From Bacillota bacterium (GTDB lineage: Bacteria; Bacillota; Clostridia; Lachnospirales; Lachnospiraceae): DNA of 49,915 nucleotides. The notes beneath the pieces are model-generated. The model was given only the letters and a program-made list of their open reading frames with translations. It ran no database searches and was not told the origin of the DNA. Positions 43,533 through 49,915 of the stretch are shown here, piece by piece. The stretch's first letter is position 1, and the number at the start of each line of letters is the position of its first letter. The stretch covers positions 1 through 49,915 of the forward strand of contig JAEZUR010000154.1 in NCBI GenBank assembly GCA_023420935.1, read 5' to 3'. The translations under genes were made by a program, and so were the position numbers.

Positions 43533-43573
43533 ATATGATTACCTATTTATAACTTATTTAAACTTATACTAAA

Positions 43574-45196
43574 TTACATCATTCCCATTCCAGGTGCGCC
43601 TGCAGGCATTGCTGGTGCTGCTTCTTTGATATTCGCAACAACAGACTCTGTAGTAAGGAGAGTAGAAGCAACACTAGTTGCATTCTGAAGAGCACTTCTT
43701 GTAACTTTAGCAGGGTCAAGGATACCGGATGCTACCATATCAACATATTCTTCTGTCAATGCATTAAAACCAATACCCGCCTTAGCCTCTTTTACTTTAC
43801 TAATAATAACAGAACCTTCTAAACCTGCATTCTCAGCAATTGTAAATAAAGGACTTTCCAATGCTTTTAAGATTATCTTTGCTCCAGTTTTTTCGTCACC
43901 TTCTAGTGTTTCAGCTAATTTTTCAACTTCTTTTGAAGCATGAACATATGCGGATCCACCACCTGCTATGATACCTTCTTCTACAGCTGCTCTTGTAGCT
44001 GCTAAAGCATCTTCCATACGTAATTTGCTTTCTTGCATTTCTGTTTCAGTAGCAGCACCTACACGGATTACTGCAACTCCACCAGATAATTTAGCAAGAC
44101 GTTCTTGTAATTTTTCTCTATCAAATTCTGAAGTAGTTTCTTCAATTTGAGCTTTAATCTGAGCAATTCTGGAATCAATTTCTTCTTTTGTTCCAAAACC
44201 ATCCACAATAATTGTATTTTCTTTTTGAACTTTAACTGATTTTGCACGTCCAAGTTGTTCTAATGTTGCTTCTTTCAAGTCTAATCCTAATTCGTCTGTA
44301 ATTACAGTTCCACCTGTTAAAATAGCAATATCAGATAACATAGCTTTTCTTCTGTCGCCATAACCTGGAGCTTTTACTGCAACAACAGTAAATGTTCCAC
44401 GAAGTTTGTTCAGTACTAATGTAGTTAATGCTTCACCTTCTACATCCTCTGCAATAATTAATAATTTAGCACTTGTTTGAACGATTTGTTCTAATACAGG
44501 AAGGATCTCTTGAATATTTGAAATCTTTTTATCAGTAATTAAGATATAAGGATTCTCTAAATTAGCTTCCATTTTATCCATATCAGTTGCCATATAAGCA
44601 GATACATAACCACGATCAAACTGCATACCTTCCACTAAATCAAGTTCTGTTTTCATAGTCTTAGAATCTTCAATTGTAATAACTCCATCGTTAGATACTT
44701 TTTCCATAGCATCAGCAACCATTTCTCCGACTGCATCATCTCCTGCTGAGATTGCTGCAACTTTTGAAATTTGTTCTTTACCAGTAATTTTTGAACTCAT
44801 TTTTGCAATTGCATCCACAGCACAATCAGTTGCTTTCTTCATACCTTTTCTTAAGATAATTGGATTGGCTCCTGCAGCAAGGTTTTTCATTCCTTCGTGA
44901 ATCATAGCCTGTGCTAAAACAGTTGCAGTTGTTGTTCCATCACCAGCAACATCATTGGTTTTTGTAGCAACTTCTTTTACTAACTGAGCTCCCATATTTT
45001 CAAATGCATCTTCTAATTCAATTTCTTTCGCAATGGTAACACCATCGTTTGTGATTAATGGAGCCCCGAAAGATTTATCTAAAACAACATTTCTACCTTT
45101 TGGTCCAAGTGTTACACGAACTGTATTTGCTAATTGGTTTACACCAGATTCTAAAGCACTTCTAGCTTCTGCACCATATTTAATTTCTTTTGCCAT
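43574..45196 (-). CDS. groEL: Chaperonin GroEL (60 kDa)
   Basis: The 540-residue chaperonin assembles as a double heptamer and folds proteins with GroES. Typical start MAKEIKYGAEARSALESGVNQLANTVRVTLGPKGRNVVL, nucleotide motif GDGTTTATVLAQ, and the flexible Gly/Met C-terminal tail PAMPAGAPGMGMM. It follows groES by 17 bases, with AAGGAGG upstream. Controlled through the CIRCE element at the head of the operon. Confidence 0.99.
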   Translation of the reverse strand: MAKEIKYGAEARSALESGVNQLANTVRVTLGPKGRNVVLDKSFGAPLITNDGVTIAKEIELEDAFENMGAQLVKEVATKTNDVAGDGTTTATVLAQAMIHEGMKNLAAGANPIILRKGMKKATDCAVDAIAKMSSKITGKEQISKVAAISAGDDAVGEMVADAMEKVSNDGVITIEDSKTMKTELDLVEGMQFDRGYVSAYMATDMDKMEANLENPYILITDKKISNIQEILPVLEQIVQTSAKLLIIAEDVEGEALTTLVLNKLRGTFTVVAVKAPGYGDRRKAMLSDIAILTGGTVITDELGLDLKEATLEQLGRAKSVKVQKENTIIVDGFGTKEEIDSRIAQIKAQIEETTSEFDREKLQERLAKLSGGVAVIRVGAATETEMQESKLRMEDALAATRAAVEEGIIAGGGSAYVHASKEVEKLAETLEGDEKTGAKIILKALESPLFTIAENAGLEGSVIISKVKEAKAGIGFNALTEEYVDMVASGILDPAKVTRSALQNATSVASTLLTTESVVANIKEAAPAMPAGAPGMGMM

Positions 45197-45213
45197 TGTT
45201 ATATATCCTCCTT

Positions 45214-45501
45214 CTATTCTTCTACAATTGCTACAATGTCATTTTGTTTTACAACAATAAATTCATCGTCTCCTAATTTCACGTCAGTTCCAGCATATTT
45301 TGAATAAATAACCTTATCTCCAACTTTCACTTGCATTGTTACTTCTTTTCCATCTACAATGCCACCAGGTCCTACAGCAACCACTTCTGCCTGTTGTGGT
45401 TTTTCCTTTGCCTGACCAGGTAAAACGATACCTGATTTTGTTGTTTCTTCAGCTGCTAATTGCTTTAAAACTACTTTGTCTCCTAAAGGTATTAATTTCA
45501 T
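45214..45501 (-). CDS. groES: Co-chaperonin GroES (10 kDa)
   Basis: The 95-residue lid protein of GroEL, starting MKLIPLGDKVVLKQLAAEETTKSGIVLPGQAKEKPQQAEVVAVGPG; the mobile loop is ETTKSGIVLPG. GGAGG precedes the ATG. First gene of the groESL operon, 39 bases downstream of CIRCE. Confidence 0.99.
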   Translation of the reverse strand: MKLIPLGDKVVLKQLAAEETTKSGIVLPGQAKEKPQQAEVVAVGPGGIVDGKEVTMQVKVGDKVIYSKYAGTDVKLGDDEFIVVKQNDIVAIVEE

Positions 45502-45539
45502 CTGTATTCCTCCTTAAATAATTGTCGTTTTTCAAGTTA

Positions 45540-45566
45540 TTAGCACTCTTGTTTATTGAGTGCTAA
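45540..45566 (-). promoter_or_regulatory. CIRCE operator (HrcA-binding site)
   Basis: TTAGCACTC, nine bases, GAGTGCTAA: an exact match to the CIRCE consensus. HrcA represses groESL here until heat or misfolded protein titrates GroEL. hrcA is not in the window. Confidence 0.98.
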
Positions 45567-45732
45567 CTTATGAACTATATATTAGTAAATTTACATTTAT
45601 TATGCAAATCAACTCATTTGCCAATACTGCCAAATCTTACACTATTTTATATTTTATCTCTCATTTTCTCACTTTATCTCATTTTTTCTCTATTTTTAAC
45701 TTTATGCTTTTCCTTCCCTCCAAAAATAAGAA

Positions 45733-45761
45733 TTCATTTCTCTATTTAACTGTGCTATAAT
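45733..45761 (+). promoter_or_regulatory. Promoter of the DUF6062-like gene
   Basis: TTCATT (45733-45738), 17 bases and TATAAT (45756-45761) with extended TG. The remainder of the gap from CIRCE (45567-45732) is pyrimidine-rich on the plus strand and shows no gene. Confidence 0.65.
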
Positions 45762-45806
45762 CAAAAACAAAGCATTTACTAATCGATAAGAAAGGAACGG
45801 AATACT

Positions 45807-46520
45807 TTGAAGGAACAATTATATACCATACCCGTAACAGATGCGTTTAATGAATCATGTGAATGCCCTCTGTGTGCAATGAAAAAGAACTTAGAAATAA
45901 ATGCGATTGACTATACCATGGGACCTAGCTATATGGAAGATGATGTTCGTGCTGTAACGGATGAGTTAGGTTTTTGTAATACACATATTAAAATGCTTTA
46001 TGAAAACCAAAATCGTCTAGGACTTGCTCTCATGCTTAATACTCATCTAAAAAAAACCATTAAAGATATACAAAAATTACAAAAAAACGGAGGAAAAGTA
46101 ACTTCCTCACTCTTCAAAAAGAAATCTATGGATTCCGATATAAAAGCATATGTGGATCAGTTGAATCATTCTTGTGCAATCTGTGATCGAATCAATCATA
46201 CCTTTGAACGTTATCTCATTACTGTCTTTCATCTGTATGATCGCGAAAAAGATTTTAGAGAAACATTTGCCTCTTCAAAAGGTATTTGTACAACGCATTA
46301 CAGCATCTTACACGATATGGCTCCTAGTAGACTTAGTAACGCAACCCTGAATCAATTTTTAGAGCAACTGGATTCTTTATATCTTACGAATATGGTTAGA
46401 GTACAAGAAGACTTAGAATGGTTTATTGATAAATTTGATTACCGTAATGCAGATGCTCCTTGGAAAAATTCACAAGATGCACTTCCTCGTACAATCACTA
46501 AGACTAATAGTATATTATAA
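45807..46520 (+). CDS. Cys-rich protein with duplicated CxxC/CxxH sites (DUF6062-like)
   Basis: The 237-residue protein starts at TTG with AAAGGAA about 9 bases upstream. It contains two copies of a CxxC then CxxH pair: CPLC (residues 20-23) with FCNTH, and CAIC (about 122) with ICTTH (about 159). This looks like two zinc sites made by an internal duplication; helices link them. No signal peptide or membrane segment. It resembles a Lachnospiraceae family I remember as DUF6062. Function unknown. It has its own promoter and a bidirectional terminator. Confidence 0.87.
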   Translation: MKEQLYTIPVTDAFNESCECPLCAMKKNLEINAIDYTMGPSYMEDDVRAVTDELGFCNTHIKMLYENQNRLGLALMLNTHLKKTIKDIQKLQKNGGKVTSSLFKKKSMDSDIKAYVDQLNHSCAICDRINHTFERYLITVFHLYDREKDFRETFASSKGICTTHYSILHDMAPSRLSNATLNQFLEQLDSLYLTNMVRVQEDLEWFIDKFDYRNADAPWKNSQDALPRTITKTNSIL

Positions 46521-46521
46521 C

Positions 46522-46572
46522 AAAAAGAATCCTATACCAAATGTTTTACCGCCCTTGGTATAGGATTCTTTT
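46522..46572. terminator. Bidirectional terminator between DUF6062-like and DUF2225 genes
   Basis: AAGAATCCTATACCAA / TTGGTATAGGATTCTT, a 16-bp perfect stem flanked by A and T runs, serving both convergent genes. Confidence 0.95.
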
Positions 46573-46574
46573 CA

Positions 46575-47411
46575 TTACTCACCTTGTTTTATTAAATCCT
46601 TAATTTCACGAGCCTTTGACTTAATGCGCTCATTTGCCTCTCTTGAAATTAAAACTTTTGAAATCCATCTACTAGCCTCATCATACTTATTGCAACGTCT
46701 TGCTAAGTCAGCAATTAAATATGTCAAAGTTATTTCATCCATTCCACACATAGGAAATGTTTCTTTTGAAAATGCACTTAAGAACCCTTCATATGCATTG
46801 GATATTAATTCATGTTCTTCCGCTTCCAACTGTTTTTTAATTGCCTCATAATCTTTTGTATCTGTAGGCAATGCTTCCAATTTACCACGATTTAACCAAG
46901 CAAGTTTAAGACATGTATAAGCTCTCTCACTTGTTTTACCTTTTTTAACTATAGTATTTAATAGAGCAAGCTTATGACGTGCTATTGCATCATCATAGGA
47001 ATAAATTTCACCATCCGTACTTAACCCTTTAAAATTAACAGATATTTGTTCTTTTATTAATTTCGCCTGGTTAGACATCATGTAATTGAAGAAACGATTT
47101 AACGCTGCATATCCGCAATGAGGACATACCACTGCATCATACTTTAAAGAATCTACTAATTGATATTTTGGTCTTAAATCTGTATCTGCTGAAATTAACT
47201 TAACCTTACCTGTCTTTACCGTTTTGGCTTTAAACTCTTTGTCACATACAGGGCATGAATATCCTTTATCAAAAAGAATATCTGCTTCTGTAATCTTTGG
47301 TTTTTCAACCACAGCTGCATCTTTATTTCCACCTTCTCCGGCGGAATATACATCAACATTTTGCAATTTGCCTAAACCAAAGGCTTCTAATCCTGAAAAT
47401 AGATTACTCAT
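46575..47411 (-). CDS. DUF2225 family zinc-finger protein
   Basis: The 278-residue protein contains the DUF2225 pattern: a first knuckle YSCPVCDKEFKAKTVKTGK, then DTDLRPKY and a second knuckle VVCPHCGYAALNRFFNYM. The C-terminal half is helical and looks like TPR-type repeats (CLKLAWLNRGKLEALPTD... YLIADLARRCNKYDEASRWISKVL). Cytoplasmic, function unknown. It follows glnS by 14 bases with AAGGAGG upstream, so the two are cotranscribed. Confidence 0.9.
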   Translation of the reverse strand: MSNLFSGLEAFGLGKLQNVDVYSAGEGGNKDAAVVEKPKITEADILFDKGYSCPVCDKEFKAKTVKTGKVKLISADTDLRPKYQLVDSLKYDAVVCPHCGYAALNRFFNYMMSNQAKLIKEQISVNFKGLSTDGEIYSYDDAIARHKLALLNTIVKKGKTSERAYTCLKLAWLNRGKLEALPTDTKDYEAIKKQLEAEEHELISNAYEGFLSAFSKETFPMCGMDEITLTYLIADLARRCNKYDEASRWISKVLISREANERIKSKAREIKDLIKQGE

Positions 47412-47425
47412 TTTGTCTTTCCTCC

Positions 47426-49105
47426 TTAAGCAGGCTTATATGAACTCTTTTGTGAAACAATTCGGTTAAACACTAGATGTTCCTTGTTGGAATCTTTACA
47501 GTCCACACAAAAATATCCGTGTCTTAGGAATTGGAAACTATCAAGTGCTACTGCATCTGCTAATGTAGGTTCCACATAGCAGTTATTTAATATAGTGAGT
47601 GAGTTTGGATTTAAATTAAGACTTCCATCTTCATTATAAACGCCTTTCTCCTCATCTACAATATTTTCATATAAACGAACCTCTGCTGGTACTGCTGTTT
47701 TCGCTGCAACCCAATGAATGGTACCTTTTACTTTACGCTCTGTAAATCCTAATCCACTTCTTGTTTTAGGGTCATAGGTACAATGTATCTCAGTAACATT
47801 TCCTTGTTCATCCGTAATATAGTCCGTACAGGTAACAAAATAGGCATGCATCAAACGTACTTCATTCCCTGGAAATAATCTAAAGTATTTCTTTGGAGGT
47901 TCAATCATAAAATCTTCTCTATCAATGTAGAGTTCGCGTCCAAATGTAACTTGTCTCATTCCCAATTCTTCATTTTCCTGGTTATTCGGTACATCCATAT
48001 ATTCAACTTGGTCTTCTGGATAGTTGGTAATCACTAATTTGATTGGATCTAAAACTGCCATCATTCTTGATTTCTTTAGTTTAAGATCTTCTCTAATACA
48101 ATACTCTAACATTGCATAATCTACAGAGCTTTGACTCTTAGATACTCCTGCTAACTCCATAAACATTTTGATTGATTCTGGAGTAAAGCCTCTTCTGCGT
48201 AGAGCTGCAATGGATACTAATCTTGGATCGTCCCAGCCATCAACGATTCCGTCTTCCACTAATTTCTTTATATAACGCTTTCCTGTAATAACATTTGTTA
48301 AATACATTTTAGCAAACTCAATCTGTTTTGGTGGATTTTCATATTCTACTTCACGAACCACCCAATCATAAAGTGGTCTGTGATCTTCAAATTCCAATGT
48401 ACATATAGAATGTGTTACCTCTTCTAAGGCATCTTCAATTGGGTGCGCAAAATCATACATAGGGTAAATGCACCAATCATCACCAGTATTATGATGTGTC
48501 ATTCTAGCTACACGATAGATAACAGGATCTCTCATGTTAATGTTTGGTGATGACATATCAATTTTGGCCCTAAGAACCTTACTTCCATCTTCAAACTCAC
48601 CATTCTTCATACGTTGGAACAAATCTAGATTCTCTTCCACGCTTCTGTCTCGGTAAGGACTATTTTTCCCTGGTTCTGTTAAAGTACCTCTATATTGTCT
48701 AATTTCTTCTGCCGTCAAATCACAAACAAATGCTTTTCCTTTATTAATTAACTTAATAGCAGCTTCATACATATCACTAAAATAGTTGGAAGCAAAAAAT
48801 AGTCTATCCTCAAATTCTCCGCCAATCCACTTTACGTCTGCAATAATAGATTCAACAAACTCTGTTTTTTCTTTCGTTGGATTCGTATCATCAAATCGAA
48901 GATTAAATTGTCCATTATATTTTTTAGCTAGTCCATAATTTAATAAAATAGATTTCGCATGTCCAATGTGTAAATAACCATTTGGTTCTGGAGGAAATCG
49001 AGTTACAACTTTTTTACAATGACCTTCTGCTATATCCTTATCTATTATCTGTTCTATAAAATTCTTAGAAACTACTTCTTCTTTTTCTCTTGAAACATCT
49101 TCCAC
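47426..49105 (-). CDS. glnS: Glutaminyl-tRNA synthetase with a variant KMSKS region
   Basis: The 559-residue class I synthetase charges tRNA-Gln. The HIGH motif is HIGHAKS (residues 46-49), preceded by RFPPEPNGYL; the family block NTGDDWCIYPMYDFAHPIEDALEEVTHSICTLEF is intact, and GWDDPRL follows the catalytic loop. Where the family usually has MSKRKL the sequence reads ITGKRYIKKLV (about residues 271-280), so only part of the KMSKS-type motif remains. The C-terminal anticodon-binding beta barrels are complete. GTG start with GGAGG 7 bases before it. Having a GlnRS means the cell need not depend only on GatCAB for Gln-tRNA. Confidence 0.96.
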   Translation of the reverse strand: MEDVSREKEEVVSKNFIEQIIDKDIAEGHCKKVVTRFPPEPNGYLHIGHAKSILLNYGLAKKYNGQFNLRFDDTNPTKEKTEFVESIIADVKWIGGEFEDRLFFASNYFSDMYEAAIKLINKGKAFVCDLTAEEIRQYRGTLTEPGKNSPYRDRSVEENLDLFQRMKNGEFEDGSKVLRAKIDMSSPNINMRDPVIYRVARMTHHNTGDDWCIYPMYDFAHPIEDALEEVTHSICTLEFEDHRPLYDWVVREVEYENPPKQIEFAKMYLTNVITGKRYIKKLVEDGIVDGWDDPRLVSIAALRRRGFTPESIKMFMELAGVSKSQSSVDYAMLEYCIREDLKLKKSRMMAVLDPIKLVITNYPEDQVEYMDVPNNQENEELGMRQVTFGRELYIDREDFMIEPPKKYFRLFPGNEVRLMHAYFVTCTDYITDEQGNVTEIHCTYDPKTRSGLGFTERKVKGTIHWVAAKTAVPAEVRLYENIVDEEKGVYNEDGSLNLNPNSLTILNNCYVEPTLADAVALDSFQFLRHGYFCVDCKDSNKEHLVFNRIVSQKSSYKPA

Positions 49106-49204
49106 TATGTCTCCTCCTTATGCCGTGTATTCTAAAAATGACTAAATATGTTAATATAATACCACATAAAATGCGAATATAAAAGTACGAAAATAAAAAA
49201 CATA

Positions 49205-49236
49205 AAAAAGCTTATCTCAATGAGGTAAGCTTTTTG
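49205..49236. terminator. Bidirectional terminator before glnS
   Basis: AAAAAGCTTA-TCTC / GAGG-TAAGCTTTTT stem followed by further T; it ends the minus-strand hydrolase gene at 49242. The rest of the gap to glnS is AT-rich with a possible TTTTAT-17-TATTAT promoter. Confidence 0.9.
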
Positions 49237-49241
49237 TTTTA

Positions 49242-49915
49242 TTATTTGAATTGGTGATTACCTAACTTATATGTGGCATTTGATAGTCTTCCACTAAAAT
49301 ATAAATATTTACTAAAATTCTTTTCTTTTCCGTTTACTGTAATCTTCTTAGTTCCGCTAAGAGCTGCTTTCGCTGCTTTGATACAAGCTTTTTCAGAAGC
49401 TGAAGTAAATTTTCCTGCATCATATTGTCTTAACGTTGCACTAAGGCTTCCATTTCTTGCAGGTCCAAACTGACTTCTCTGATAAATAACACTTTTCACT
49501 GAGTTCGGAAAACGTGAAGATTCTTTTCTGTTCATTACTACAATCGCAACTGCTAATTTACCACTATAGGATTCTCCACCAGCTTCACAAAAAATAAGGC
49601 TGGAAAGTAATCTCACATCTGCTTCTGAATACTTCTTTGCAGTTTTCTTCTTCTTTGTATTCTTTTTCTCTTCAGTTGTATCTTTTTTTGTTTCTTCTGC
49701 AGATTCTTTCACCTCTGCTGAATTTTCTTCACTTACTGTATCTTTTACTTCTGTTGTAGCATCTATGTTGGTGTCTTTTGTTGTCTCTTCTATGGTAGCT
49801 ACGGTAGCATCAGTTGTTGTTGCATCTGTTGCTGTGGTGCTTGCAGCACTATTACTAGATGCTGTCGTATTAGTAGCAACTGTTGTATTAACTGCTTCTT
49901 CTGCAAATGCATCAA
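49242..49915 (-). CDS. SleB/CwlJ-type cell wall hydrolase (5' end outside window)
   Basis: The frame is open from the right edge to the stop at 49242, giving at least 224 C-terminal residues. The first visible residues, DAFAEEAVN, look like the end of a signal peptide (AFA|EE), so little may be missing. A Thr/Ala/Ser-rich linker of about 50 residues and a Lys/Glu-rich segment (ETKKDTTEEKKNTKKKKTAKK) follow. The C-terminal Hydrolase_2 domain carries the catalytic Glu in LIFCEAGGES, then VAIVVMNR and the FGPARNGSL region. A GTG at 49712 is internal, not the start. Members cut peptidoglycan in spore cortex or during growth. Confidence 0.88.
   Translation of the reverse strand, partial: DAFAEEAVNTTVATNTTASSNSAASTTATDATTTDATVATIEETTKDTNIDATTEVKDTVSEENSAEVKESAEETKKDTTEEKKNTKKKKTAKKYSEADVRLLSSLIFCEAGGESYSGKLAVAIVVMNRKESSRFPNSVKSVIYQRSQFGPARNGSLSATLRQYDAGKFTSASEKACIKAAKAALSGTKKITVNGKEKNFSKYLYFSGRLSNATYKLGNHQFK

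Noticed and set aside
1..49915. CRISPR arrays, tRNA, rRNA and prophage genes.
   Set aside because: No regularly spaced repeats, cloverleaf sequences, rRNA words or phage structural genes were seen in a reading of both strands.

Overview
The window looks like a chromosomal segment of a low-GC anaerobic Firmicute of the Lachnospiraceae type. The gene content (GH127 arabinofuranosidase with a YesM/YesN-controlled sugar ABC transporter, PPDK beside pyruvate kinase, a CIRCE-controlled groESL, an SleB-like wall hydrolase) and several small families common in Lachnospiraceae would fit Lachnoclostridium (Clostridium) phytofermentans or a near relative; the species is a guess. Almost every gene is on the minus strand. 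The plus-strand genes are cspA, a Lit-like membrane protein, a dCMP deaminase and a Cys-rich protein. I see no rRNA, tRNA, CRISPR array, prophage or intact insertion sequence.

Layout: 1-445, cut-off helical protein of unknown function; 704-5527, ppdK, glyS and a lipoprotein; 5649-10530, recO, a small YqzL-like gene, era and an M16C metallopeptidase (era-yqzL-recO is a conserved Firmicute order); 10770-10967, cold-shock protein; 11098-23090, a sugar locus read in the order sensor kinase, AraC-type regulator, solute-binding protein 2, solute-binding protein 1, two permeases, GH127 and a chemoreceptor; 23202-23375, a long imperfect inverted repeat; 23408-25166, purH behind a ZTP (pfl) riboswitch whose conserved 3' strand is also an arm of the terminator; 25218-27386, an exported YcdB/SLH-like protein; 27659-28300, a Lit-family (DUF1461) membrane protein; 28345-35347, the phosphate locus pstS-pstC-pstA-pstB-phoU-phoP-phoR with a Pho box in front; 35574-36053, dCMP deaminase; 36126-40961, an unknown membrane protein, secDF, pyk and a peptidoglycan amidase; 41241-43401, guaB and a small membrane protein; 43574-45501, groESL with CIRCE; 45807-49105, a duplicated CxxC/CxxH protein, a DUF2225 protein and glnS; 49242-49915, a cut-off SleB-like hydrolase.

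Two loci are complete modules. The sugar locus pairs sensing, uptake, cleavage and perhaps chemotaxis for what is probably an arabinose-containing glycan, with two paralogous binding proteins, one next to the regulator. The phosphate locus includes a PstA that carries an extra PDZ-like domain in its first extracellular loop; I regard this as the most unusual protein architecture here. The long inverted repeat upstream of the sensor kinase is the most conspicuous non-coding structure. For many genes the longest open frame overshoots; starts given here were moved to the codon with a properly spaced Shine-Dalgarno site.
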